In this document: positions 52,907 through 63,792 of the stretch, in pieces
Layout: each line of letters starts with the position of its first letter
How positions within the stretch are numbered: the stretch's first letter is position 1
DNA from: Nepenthes gracilis
Taxonomy: Eukaryota; Streptophyta; Magnoliopsida; Caryophyllales; Nepenthaceae
Direction of reading: 5' to 3'
NCBI GenBank assembly: GCA_033239525.1
Contig: BSYO01000014.1
Location: 5,684,536 to 5,748,535, forward strand
Length of the DNA stretch: 64,000 nucleotides
Translations under genes and position numbers: made by a program
Notes under the pieces: model-generated
Seen by the model: only the letters and a program-made list of their open reading frames with translations
Told to the model about the DNA's origin: nothing
The model's database searches: none

Positions 52907-55900
52907 AGTTAAAGCCCATGAAGTCAACAACCTCATTAGCTCGTACAGTTGTGGCATTATCAGAATTGTTGAAACCAATGTTGCGACACGTAATTCTACT
53001 TCCATCTCGAGTATTATTTGGCCTCAATAGAAGTGGTCCATGAATTACTCAGCTTCTTCCCAGGGTAGAATTGGGTAGGCTGGGACCCTAGCAGGGTGGA
53101 TATGCAAATTCTCTCTTTGGACGATCAGGTTATTCATACTGAAGTCCTGGTTAAAGAGGCTAATTTTTGTTGCCTTCTCTCCTTTATATACAGTGCTAAC
53201 TCGGAGGTTTTGAGAAGCACCCTTTGGGCGAGCCTTCGTAAGAATAGTGGCCTCACCTGTGATATCCCCTGAGCTACGCTAGGTGATTTTAATGCTATCC
53301 GATCGTCGTCAAAGGCCTTGGGAGGTACTTGGCACGCTAGGAGTTCTCTGGAACTGGATAAATGCCTCAGGGATTGCGACCTTGAGGACGTTTGCAAAAA
53401 AGGCATGCATTACATTTGGAATGATGGCCGTGACCCCTTTACTCAAATTTTTAGGAAATTGGATAGACTAGTTGCTAATGGGCCTTGGCTCGACCATTTT
53501 AGGATGGCCAGGGCTATCTTCCCTGCGACTAGGCTCTCGGACCATTCCCTTGCATCTTACTCCCTGCCGATAGGCCAATCAGATAGAAGTGGCTGTTTCG
53601 ATTCAACAACTTCCTCACTAAGAACCCTAACTTCCACCATGTGGTGAGGGAGGCCTGGAATGAGGAGCCCTCCGGCTCCCCTGTGTTTCGTTTAGTTACG
53701 AAACTGAAACGTGTGAAATATGCTCTCAAGATTCTTAATGCTCCAGAGGGAGATGTTCATGAGGATGTCGCGAGAACTAAGAAAGCCCTTGAGGATGTCC
53801 AGGCTAGGCATCCTTCTCCTTAGGGGAATTGCAGTGAGGAGCGTGTGTGCAGGGAGGCCTATTTTGCTACTATGGCTAAGGAAGTCGATCTTATTTGGCA
53901 AAAATCTAAAATCAAATGGCTCAAAAAGGGGGACCAATGCACCAAATTTTTCTTTCGGACTGTTAATGGTAACAACAATAGAAATAGGATTTCCTCCTTG
54001 CATGATGCAAATGGTTCCCCCACTAATGGGATTGAGGGCATCCACAAACTAATTGTCGATCACTTCCAAAGGGTTTTAGGTTCCGGGCACTCCAACGGGT
54101 CGCCAGATGCTAACCGGTTTCGTCCATTCATCCTTCGCACTGTCCCGGAGTCCTTAATCGCCCCCTTACCGCCTCGGTTAGTGATGAGGAGATCAAGACG
54201 GCCATCTCTTCCATTGGCAATTTTCGGGCCCCTGGGCCTGATGGCTTTACCTCCAAGTTCTTGAAAGACTCCTGGGAAATTGTTAGACAATTAGTTACTG
54301 AAGCTATTCGTCACTTCTTCCAACATGGCAAGCTCCTCAAACAACTTAATACTAAAATAATTAGGCTTCTCCCAAAGGTGCAGTCTGCTTGCATGGTCAC
54401 TGATTATCGGCCCATCTCTTACTATAATGTCATCTATAAGGCGATTTCGAAGATCCTCGCTAATCGATTTAAGACATTACCTTACTTGGTGGATAAATGC
54501 CAAACGGCTTTTGTTGCTGGTCGGCAGATAAGCGATAATATTTTATTGGCCCAGGAGTTGTTACATAAATATCATCTGGGTCATGGTCCCCCATGATGTG
54601 CTATGAAGATTAATCTTATGAAAGCTTATGATTCCGTCCACTCAGACTTCATCATCAACATTCTGATCCTTATGGGCTTTCCTCCTCAAATGGTTGAGTG
54701 GATTCGCCAATGTGTCACCACTCCCTCTTTCTCGATTAATATTAATGGGCTCTCCTTATGGGCTTTCCTCCTCAAATGGTTGAGTGGATTCACCAATGTG
54801 TCACAACTCCCTCTTTCTCGATTAATATTAATGGGGAATCGGTGGGTTTTTTCAAAGGAGGTAATGGTCTTTGACAAGGCGACCCCATATCTCCCTATTT
54901 GTTTGTGCTCGTTATGGAAGTTCTGAATAGTATTATTGAGGTGAAGGCCACATGAGATAAGTTTAAATTCCATTGGAAATGTGACGGGACTCAGACTGTA
55001 ATGCTGGCCTTTGCCGATGATTTGCTCGTATTTTCCAAGGCCGGTGTTAACGTTGTCCGGCTCCTTCAAGAATGCCTCGAAGAGTTCCGACTAGTGTCTA
55101 GCCTGTTCGCTAATAAAGATAAAAGCGAAATCTTTATTTGCACCAAAGATCTTGCCCTTCGCCACGATATCTCTGGTATCATGGGCTTTAGAGAAGGTAA
55201 ATTACCCATGAGATATTTGGGTGTCCCGCTGATTACTACTAGACTCTTTATTTCGGACTGTAAGCCTCTCATAGATAAAGTCACTAGGCGCATCTCATCT
55301 TGGAAGAATCGGTGGCTTTCGTTCAGAGGGTGGCTTCAACTCGTCTCATCTATTCTCTCGTCCATTCACTTGTACTGGGCATCCTTGTTCTTATTGCCAA
55401 AGTCTGTCTTTATAGTCATTGAATGCTATGTCAGTCGCTTTCTTTGGCATGGTACTGTTGGACGAAAGCCACTGCTAAGGTTGCGTGGGACGACCTTTGC
55501 TATCTAAAGAGTGAAGGTGGCTTGGGGATCAAAAACCTACAGGCCCAAAACAAAGCTTTGATCTGCAAGCTGTTATGGCGCATTATTACTAAGGACTCTA
55601 ACTCGGCCTGGTCCCTATGGGATCATACAAACAGGATCGAGGACCGATGTATTTGGACATTAAAAGTCCCGGACGCAGCGCCGTGGTGCTGGAGGAAAAT
55701 TATGAAGTTACGTTCATTCATGTGCCTCCGTTCTATCCACACCATTGGAGACGGCTCCCACACCTTTCTCTGGCTTGACAATTGGCATCCTCTTGGCCCG
55801 CTATATGAGTTGAGTACTGACCACACCCGGCTGGTCTCTGGATTACCTTGGGACTCTAAGGTAAAAGCCATTATTCGGAGTAATCAACGGGCTTGGCGAA

Positions 55901-56220
55901 TCCCTTTTGATATGGAGGTTTCCCGTCTTGTGGAGACCATGCCCTCCTATCACCCTGATACTAGGAGTAAGGACTCTATTCGATGGGCGGCCACAGTGGA
56001 TGGTCACTTCTCGACCCCTTCTGCCTACTTCCTCTTCCATCCTCCCAAAGCTAAAATGAACTGGGCCACTCTGGTCTGGGGTCCCTCCCATATCCCTGCC
56101 CGCGCATTTACCCTTTGACTGGCCATCAGAGGCAGACTTAGCACTCCTGATCGCATCCATGGCGTCCCCAATATCTCTACCAAATGCATCCTATGTAATA
56201 CTGGGAATGAAGATCACGGT
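52869..56220 (+). pseudogene. LINE B ORF2 (endonuclease / reverse transcriptase), broken and truncated
   Basis: The endonuclease shows IACWNVRGLNG (about 52872), IVETNV, GDFNAIRSSSKALGG (about 53281), WNDGRDPFTQIFRKLDRL (about 53418) and SDHS (about 53540). The RT has PGPDGF (54232), DYRPISYYNVIYKAISKILA (54402), CQTAFVAGRQISDNILLAQE (54498), INLMKAYDSVHSDFI (54609), GL-stop-QGDP where Arg is expected (about 54868) and AFADDLLVFSKAG (about 55007). The C-terminal region includes GDGSHTFLWLDNWHPLGPL (about 55749) and HIPARAFTL (56091), with a stop at 56118, then KCILC before the gypsy insertion. An 86-bp tandem duplication at 54667-54838 disrupts the palm. Confidence 0.85.
54667..54838 (+). repeat. 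86-bp tandem duplication inside LINE B RT
   Basis: TCCTTATGGGCTTTCCTCC to ATTAATATTAATGGG occurs at 54667-54749 and at 54753-54835, differing at only two or three positions. It duplicates a palm segment (GFPPQMVEWI...SININ) and shifts the frame. Confidence 0.95.
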
Positions 56221-56994
56221 TGTTGCGTTACGGATTTTTGGGTCCGAGCAACACAAGTGATGATGATTGAGTGAGAGAGAAGAGAGATTGAACAATATTT
56301 TTACGTGAAACCTTCTCTTGAATGAGAAGGGAAACCACGCAGGCCTCCGGCCTCGGAAATACTTCACTATGAGCGTTTTTTTTACAAGAGGCTAATACAA
56401 AGGGCCGAGCGTTTGAATTACAAAGAGATGAAGACAAAGGCCGAGCGTTCTCTTTCTCTCTCGTAGAGTCTTAGCTTTTTGTTCTCGGGAAAATTCACCG
56501 AGCTTTCCCACTAGTTCACGAAAAAGATCGATCCCTCCCCGATGCCCGTGGAGAGTATTTATAGAAGTAGAATAATGCCGTTGGCCACCGGGTGCCGTGC
56601 TGGCCTCTCACCGGCACGCCTGCGGGTCAGGTGCGCCAAAGGTACGGAGGCACGTTTAGCCGCTTTTGCCGGTGAATGCCGACGGCGGTGATAGATCATG
56701 TGTCAGCCGGGCATAGTGGGTAGTGCATTGCGTGTTTCACGCGCTTTGCGTAAGTCCGTTAGCCGAGTCGGGCAATCTCGGGACGCTTTGGAGTGTCCTC
56801 GTGCTTTTATTGGGTCCACGGACTTCAAAACTTGATGAGGGTTCTCGGGCTTCAAAGCCCTCGGGCCTCGCACTATTATTTTGAGATCTTCTCTCGGACT
56901 GCACACATCATTCTCAGGCTCCTTTACACTTAGCTTCCTGTCAAGTACTTATCCTTTTACCCGGTGGATTGGGGACCCTGCATCGAACCCAACA
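56221..56994 (-). repeat. Gypsy 3' LTR
   Basis: 774 bp. On the minus strand it reads TGTTGGGTTCGATGCAGGG...CCGTAACGCAACA. The target sequence ends GATCACGGT at 56220; the partner TSD is outside the window. Confidence 0.85.
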
Positions 56995-57014
56995 CTGCCC
57001 CCCATGCCCAAGGG
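56995..57014 (-). promoter_or_regulatory. Gypsy polypurine tract
   Basis: On the minus strand GGGCATGGGGGGCAG abuts the LTR start TGTTGGG. This purine-rich block marks the 3' side and so fixes the element's orientation, in agreement with the pol domains. Confidence 0.8.
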
Positions 57015-57625
57015 TCCGAGATCTTCGACCGCTTGGGCATGTTCTTCCAAGCTTCCCCGAGATGTCCTTTTTCTTGTGAATGCTAGTCCGCGAACACGAT
57101 GATTGTCCGAGGAGACCTGCCGATGAAGACTTAGATCAATTTGCTTGGAGGCACCTTTAAGTCCTTCAGAATCTCTCGTGACTTCCTCTTGGTCCGCTGA
57201 CTTCATTGTCTGGGAACTTTGTTATCGTCAAGACTCTCACGCCGCCCGTTTGTGCTTCGTGGGCATTAAATGCGTGATTGACGCGCTGTCAATTACCTTG
57301 GAAAGGTAAACGCTCATCATTTCGGCCAAGAGAACGGCCGGGTGACACGTGGCGAGCCATTAATTATTCTGGCGGACGGTCGACTTCACGGGCTAACGCG
57401 GCTACTTCTTTTCCAGATCCAATGTCCGAGTGACACGTGGCAATGCTTCTTTTTCTGATTCGAATGGCCGTCCGGCGTGTGGCGTGGTGATGATGGCGCC
57501 TTTTCAAATTTTTCGGCTATAAAGGCGCCCTTCCGCATTCAAAAACTCTTCTCATTGCCTTCCTTCTTCGAACTCCTCTCTCGAAAGAAATCCTCTTCGC
57601 CTTCCGCCTTCCTTTTCGTCTTCCA

Positions 57626-59455
57626 ATGAAGTCAACAAAGGCGCCCGGCGTAAGGGATATTGCGTCGGCCTTGACTAATGATAGGCTTGAGGAGCTTGAG
57701 TTTTATTCGGGATTCCGATGAGATGGCGATAGTGGTGCTGTGACCGGAAGACGTGGCACCGCGCCTCAGCGACGGCTTCATCACGGGCCTATGAGGTTCA
57801 CCTCAAAAGTGGGCTTCGATTTCCTATTGCCGAGGAGCTTCACGAGATCATGAGGGATTCAAGGCCCCATTGGCAGTGGCTCCACCAACGCCATGAGGTA
57901 CCTCGTCTCCTTGTGCGTCTTCCTTCTCACAAAAAACTCCTAACGTCACGGTTGTCAAGGTTATGTTTTGTTTCACACATAACCTCGACTGGATTACCAT
58001 GACTCCTCGGCCGGAGTTTGCATTGCTTTGTGGGGGGAACTCGGACTCCACGAAGCGTTGGAAAGACAAATTTTTCTTTTCTCGGCAGATCCCGCATTTG
58101 GGCTATCCCAAATAAATGGGGGAAGGTGAAGAGTGAGTACCGCAGAGCCTTCCCTCCTGATAGGGAGTATGCCAAAGATCTCGACTTGACTTGGTGAAAG
58201 CCAATCTCGGGGCTTCCACTTGGACAAGCGCAACATTTGGTTGCTGCCCGAGAATTTGAAGGAGGCCAAGTGGGTCTCGAGTCCACTCCCGCGAAGTCCA
58301 AATCCAAGAAGAAGTTGAGAAAGAGGATGGGGACTCGAGCATTTCAGGTCCTTGCGTCAAGCAGAGCAAAGCACGCCCGTCCGAGAGCTCCAAACGTTGG
58401 ACGTTGAGGGCTCAAAGCGCCCTGCTGTGGTGGAGATGCCTCTTCGGAGGGCACTATTTTCTGATGCGGACGAGTTTGTGGATGGTGACGTGTGCTCCTC
58501 CGCTCAAGAGAAGGAAGTCCTCTCGGGGTCGAGGGCACCACTTGCCTTTATTTTTCTCCCGGGGGATCTTCGCTACGAGGATTGATGAAGTGAGTGAGCT
58601 CCGGAAGTTCAAACGATCGTTGGGGTGATTGAAGCCCGAAAGTCCAAGCCGAGAGTGAGTCCCGCCTCGAATTTCTCCCTCAACCACTCCGGGCGAAGCG
58701 CCACCCCCGTGGGCATCCATCCGAGGTCTTTGAGGTCGAGGACTCTCGGTGGGGCGTTGAAGACGAGGTCGTTCAAGGAGCTCCCGCAGCCATCCCAGTC
58801 CAAGGGATGAGGGCGAGCGCCCGAGGAGGGTTCATGATGGGACCTCGAGTGTGCACGGCCTCGGGGACTGGAGGTGGAGGTGGAGGCACCTATTGTCGAG
58901 CCCCCAACCGTTGCTCCTCCTGTAGATACTCCTACTCTTGAGGCTGGGGTTGAGGCTTCTGTGGTGCCTTGCTTTGACGCTCCAGCTCCGAGAACTAGTG
59001 TAGAGGCCTCTTCGAGTGGCGGCTCCTTGCTTCCGAGGTATTTCCATTTTCCCGAGGTGCTTTGTCCTTCCACTATACTTCCTTTGTTCTCGATAATCTT
59101 TCTCCGAACGCAGCTCCAAACTATGGCCGAGAGGCTCAGCATTATTTCTGGAGGGCTCGCTCGGACTCTCTCCCAGCTGGAGGAGCTGGAGGCCGCCAGA
59201 GAGGCCTCTCAGAAGGCTGAGGCGGAGCTTGCTGACGCCAGGAAGGAAATTGCCTCTTTGAAGGATGTTGCAAGGCGCGCAAGACAAGTGCGCACAGAAG
59301 AGGAGAGGCTCGAGTGTCCCATAGGCCCGGGACCTTACGCTTTACCGAGAGCAAGTACGGGACGGCATCCGGATGTGTCGCCAGTACTTCGCCTTATTCG
59401 TCCCGGTTTCTTCGCGGTAGTCCATCCCTCAATGCCGTGCTTTGAGAGCCGATGA
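57626..59455 (+). pseudogene. Opposite-strand extra ORF of the Tat element (gypsy-type transposon-like, coiled coil)
   Basis: It begins at ATG 57626 (MKSTKAPGVRDIASALTNDR) and proceeds in shifting frames. GLRFPIAEELHEIM (about 57803) and KTNFSFLG-like, CGGNSDSTKRWKDKFFF (about 58031-58080) recall the plant 'putative gypsy type transposon' domain. The last part (58874-59455) is open, Pro-rich, then a predicted coiled coil (LSIISGGLARTLSQLEELEA, AEAELADARKEIASLK; 59138-59280). It runs against the pol genes. Function is unknown; such extra ORFs in plant LTR elements have been described but not assigned a role. Confidence 0.65.
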
Positions 59456-59716
59456 CATTTGGCATTCTTTGGGAGGCCCTTTCCGGAAAGCGACGTCCGT
59501 CTGGTCCTTCAAGATCCACTATCTCCGGTGGCCGCCAGAGCCTCGGATCCGGGAAGTGTCCTGGACCTTCCCCGAGCTGGCCGAGTCGTCGGGAGCCAGC
59601 CCCTGCCTTGATGTACTTTTATTTTTTGTACATGTACTTTGTGTCTTTGTTAAAATGAGAAAGAAGTTGTTGAAGATTGTTGTGCCTTTTTCTTTTCCTT
59701 CCTTGTACTTGTTGAA

Positions 59717-60120
59717 TTTTTCGACCTCTAAGGCCGCTCGGTCGATCCGTTTTTTTGAATACGACCTCTTAGGCCGGACGGGAACCGAGGTTTTTGAATA
59801 CGACCTCTTGGGCCGCTCGGACGGAACCGGAAGTTTTTGAATACGACCTCTTGGGCCGCTCGGACGGAATCGAAGCTTTGAATACGACCTCTTGGGCCGC
59901 TTTGACGGAACCGAAGCAAGAGTTTTTGAATACGACCTCTTGGGCCGCTCGGGACGGAACCGTTTTTAATACGGCCTCTTGGCCGCTCGAGATGAACTGA
60001 AGCTTTTGAATACGACCTCTTGGGCCGCTCGGACGGAACCGAGTTTTGAATCTTGGGCATCGGACGGAACCGATTTTGAATACGACCTCTTGGGCCTCGG
60101 GACAGGAACCGAAGATTTTT
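59717..60120 (-). repeat. ~40-bp tandem array between integrase and the extra ORF (about 10 units)
   Basis: GAATACGACCTCTTGGGCCG followed by CTCGGACGGAACCGAAG and a T-run recurs at about 59756, 59796, 59839, 59879, 59928, 59968, 60008, 60048 and 60078, with a diverged unit at 59717. Spacing is 30-49 bp. The 3' regions of Tat elements are known to hold such variable tandem repeats. Confidence 0.9.
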
Positions 60121-60430
60121 GCCTTAGCTTCCCAAAAATTTACCGATAGTATTTCTCGAGGTGTGTTGCATTCGTGTTCTAGGGATTGGCCCGCCTTCCC
60201 GGGTTCAGCTTGTATGCCCCGCTTTGAAGTATCAACGAGACTAGGAAGGGTCCTTCCTAATTCGAGACCTTTGTTTCGCCGGCATTCTTTTCCTGTTCGC
60301 TGATGCTTCTCAAGATAAGTCTCCGACTTCTAACTGCCGCGCTTTACTCTCTTGTTGTAATAGCGGGCCACCCGTCGTTGATACATTGCCACACAAAGTT
60401 GCGCTTTGTTTCGGGCTTCCTCAAGCAAAT

Positions 60431-61210
60431 CTAGGTGCTCGAGCCGGTGGTCGTTGACGCTGGGTCGAAGTGTTCTACCCGAGGCTCGGAAGGCCCACTT
60501 CTAGTGGTATGACAGCCTCGACCCATAGCATGTGCTGAATGGGGTCTCTCTTGAGGTTCCTCGCCGTGGTCCCGTATGCCTGTGAGGATGGATGGCAGCT
60601 CGCCCACCCATGAGCCCCCGGAGTCTAGCAGCTTGGTTTTGAGCCCATGCAAGATGGTCCTGTTTGTGACTTCACCTCGGCCGTTGGCTCCGAGGATATG
60701 CAATGACGTATGAATTAAATTAATTCAAGGCTAGCATGCACTGAAAATTGCCTTCCCGTGAATCACCGTGTCCCATTGCTCTGATTGACGCCTTCGGGCA
60801 CTCCGAACTCCGCAAACAATACCGGAGGAACTCGGTTCGCGTTCCGCCTCGGTTATCCGTGCTAGTGGCGTTGCTTCTACCCACTTGGTGAAGTAGTCTA
60901 TTCCCACGATGAGGAACTTCCTCTCGAGCTGGACGAATGGAAAACGGTCCGAGGGATGTCAAGCCCCCATTGCGCAAAGGGCCATGGAGATTGCAACGCT
61001 TTGAAGCTCCACGTGTGGTTGATGGCTTATATTGCCGGACCTGCAATTTTCACTTGCGCACGAAGTCCATGGCATCATCCTCATCGTTGGCCAATAATAT
61101 CCTTGCCGCATAATCTTGAATGCTAGGTTCTGCCTCCAATGTGTGATCCGCAAATTCCTAGATGCACCTCTTGAAGTGCATACTTTGCCTCGGGGTAAGG
61201 CACTCAAATA
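60431..61210 (-). pseudogene. Gypsy integrase, frameshifted
   Basis: The zinc-binding part shows GASRNLRITHWRQNLAFKIM and RQGYYWPTM (61190-61060). The core includes TSLGPFSIR-type sequence for the first catalytic Asp region (about 60960), LFAEFGVPE (about 60800 in an alternative frame) and the third-residue region with ANGRGEVTNRTILHGLKTKL (about 60690). WVGELPSILTGIRDHGEEPQ continues the C-terminal part (about 60610). Frames shift every 50-150 nt, while residues otherwise match Tat integrases. Confidence 0.8.
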
Positions 61211-61589
61211 GGGGCCGAGTACCCCCGCGATATAAACGGTCGCCGATGATGGTGTACCAGCCCTGACTTCCTCACTTTTTCTCGGCTTCGCGCGCGTCCT
61301 CGGCTAACTCCACCGGGTGAGGTATCTGGCGGGCGGTCATCCAAGTGTCATTTTCGGACACCGCATGACCTCGGCCTCTGTCTCTTCTATAGAGGGTCGC
61401 TCCAGACTTTCTCTCATTCCTTTGTCATACTCGCGCTGGTCTCTCTTTTGGGCCGCTTTTGCCAACGGTTCTTTCTTCTCGTTTTCTTCCCCTTAGAATG
61501 TGCACGAATCTGACCTTCTCGAAATGCGAGGCCAACTCTTTCACCTTGTGAGGTACTTGGAAAGTCGGGGTCTGTTCACTTCAAAGTTT

Positions 61590-61860
61590 CCGAGGGCCTC
61601 GGTTGACAACCACTCGAGTCACTATAGATCACTAGGCTCTTGGCCGAGCACTCCTTTGCGACCCGCATGAGCCCGTGAGAGCAGACCCTCGTATTCTCGC
61701 TACGTTGTTTGTGGCCGAAACCCTAAGGTTAATGAGTATTTCATTTCGATCCATGGGCGTCAAAGACAACACCCGCTCCGCACTCCATCCTTTATGGAGG
61801 ATCCATCTACATGCAAAGTCCACTTTGGGTGAACCCGTCTCTTCAGCCCCCGCCGCCTTG
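61590..61860 (-). pseudogene. Second RNase H of the Tat element, frameshifted
   Basis: HPKWTLHVDGSSIKDGV (about 61840-61790) carries the first acidic residue and SS turn of this RNase H. SATNNVARIRG (about 61710) corresponds to the ATNNVAEYE block in a shifted frame, then LTGSCGSQRSARPRA in place of a LRVAKEC-like helix. This extra domain, in addition to the RT-linked RNase H, supports the Tat assignment. Confidence 0.75.
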
Positions 61861-61959
61861 GCGATGTTCGTCCCGATGTGCTGTTGTTTCTACCATAAAG
61901 TCCGCAAGGGCCTGGGCCTTTATGGCCGGCCGGGGCCACGAACTCGACATCGAACTCAC

Positions 61960-63100
61960 CGAGCTCGATAGCCCACTTGAGTCGCCTCTGAGAGACCTCG
62001 GGCTTTTGCAAAATGGTTCTCGGTGGCTGGTCGTGTCAAAGACCACGATCTTGTGAGCCTCGAAATAAGGTCTCAGCCTTCCTAGCTGAGTACACCAAGA
62101 AAGTTACGCAACCTTCTCAAAGATGCGGATACTGGTCTCTCAATCACCCGCCTGTCCTTCACGTAATACACCGGCTGCTGATCTCCTTGATGCTGCCTGG
62201 GGGACCGACCCTAGGGCTCGGCCGGTCACCGGCTGTGTATAAATAGAGTTCTCTCCCGGTAGTGGGAGGCCAGAGAGGAGGGTTGGCTAAACACGCCTTG
62301 AGCCCCGGGCTGCACTCATTGCTCCAAATAAAACCCTTGGGTTTTGGTCCCCCGAGTGCCTTTGAAAATGGCAGATGCTTCTCGGCCGATTTGGCTAGAA
62401 ACGGAGAGGGCGACCACTGCCCCCGTGAGTCTCTCGGACGCCCTCACAGTCCGAGGGGACTTCATATCCAAGATGGCCTGGATCTTTTCCGGGTTTGCCT
62501 CGATTCCACGTTGTGACACTATGAAACCGAGGAACTTCCTGCACGACACCCCAAAGGTGCACTTGCGGGGTTCGCCTTTCATTCCGTGCGCTCTAAGCAC
62601 TCGGAAGGTCTCCGCTAAGTCTTTGACGTGACTTCCACCAATGGTGCTTTTGACGAGGCATGTCGCCGATTTACTTCTACGTTACGCCAATCTGGTTTTG
62701 AAGATCTTGTTGACGAGGCGGCGGGTATGTCGCGCTGGCGTTCGAGACCGAAGGGCATCACTTTGTAACGAGACGTGCCACGGTCTGGCCATGAATGATG
62801 TATGCTCCTCGCCCCTGCGTGCATCTTGATCTGATTGTATCCTGAGTAGGCGTCCATGTGAGCAGCTCGCAGCCACCGCTGAGTCCACCGGCCCGGTCTA
62901 CTCGGGAAGTGGAAAGTCGTCTTTGACAAGCTTTGTTGAGGTCTATGAAATCGACGCACATCCTCCACTTCCCGCCGCCTTTCTTCACCATGACCACGTT
63001 GAGAGCCAGGTCCCGTCATTGCACCTCCCGGATGAATCCAGCATCCAGAGCTTCTTCACTTCTTCCGGACAGCTACCGGCTTTTCCGCTGAATCAGTTCT
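61960..63100 (-). pseudogene. Gypsy reverse transcriptase and RNase H, frameshifted
   Basis: VVMVKKGGGKWRMCVDFIDL (about 62997-62940), MDAYSGYNQIKMH (about 62850) and KVMPFGLE (about 62760) mark the RT fingers and palm. The YVDDM active site is damaged by indels (about 62660, reads as GDM in another frame). RKCTFGVSCRKFLGFIVSQR (about 62570), GIEANPEKIQAILDM (about 62500) and FLAKSAEKHLPFSKA (alternative frame, about 62380) follow. The RNase H end shows LKWAIELGEFDVEF (about 61980) and AIKAQALADFMVETT. Confidence 0.85.
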
Positions 63101-63439
63101 CGTTTGTCTAACTCAGCATGGCAGGGGATCCACACCCAGCACGTGAGTTATGGTTTCGGGGGAAATCCCGGCATGTCCACTGGGACCAAGCAAAGACGCC
63201 CGAGTCTCTCTTAAGAGAGTCGTGAGGCTCTCTCTGACGGACGGTGAGAGAGCTTCAACTGGACGCATCTCTCGGGATCCCTCGGGATCCGCTGATTTTT
63301 ACGGTGGGTTCAGGCCTCGTGCTTGTTGGAGGGTCGCCCGTCCGCGAGGTCGAGGTCTTCCATTGTTTGGGGAGGGGAGTCCGTGGTGACTCGTGACAGT
63401 AACACGTTCTCCCAACGACCGCGCGCCCAAGACTTCCCT

Positions 63440-63792
63440 ACCCCAAATGGAGTGGAAATTTCGTTTTCAGATGTGGATGGAGGTCACGGTGACCGAAGGT
63501 GGCACAGCGGGCGTCCGAGGATTGCGTTGTAACCGACAGAGGTCCACCACCAAGAAGGTGAGGGACCTTAGACGGCCTCCCTGATATGTCCCTAAGGTGA
63601 CCTCCCTGCCTGACGATGCCCCGACGGGACGCCTCGTTGTCGAAGTCTCGTACAATGCAGTGGCCTCCGGCCTTCATTTGGTCTCTTTTTAGTCCTAGCT
63701 TTTGATAAGCATCGAAATAAAGCAAGTTGAGAACTTCCATTATCAAAAATACGCGCCGGATGGAAGTCATTTACTCCATCCAAACGGCACAA
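63440..63792 (-). pseudogene. Gypsy aspartic protease region, frameshifted
   Basis: IFDNGSS (Asp codon complementary to 63742-63744) is the active-site region, followed in another frame by LLYFDAYQKLGLKRDQMKAG. After further shifts, RPVGASSGREVTLGTYQGGR and RSLTFLVVDL appear. This order is that of plant gypsy proteases upstream of RT. The sequence beyond 63800 to the window end is probably the gag-protease junction; I could not assign it. Confidence 0.7.

Larger units (their letters stand above)
50930..56220 (+). mobile_element. LINE B: long LINE, 3' end cut by a gypsy insertion
   Basis: The order is a 5' UTR (about 50930-51114), ORF1 (about 51115-52906) and ORF2 (52869 onward), interrupted at 56220 in the zf-RVT region by the LTR at 56221. 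The protein sequence is clearly related to LINE A, but the ORF1 leader and 5' UTR differ. The first ~1.2 kb is duplicated in inverse orientation at 43391-47590. Multiple stops and frameshifts make it inactive. The 3' UTR would lie beyond the gypsy element, outside the window. Confidence 0.85.
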
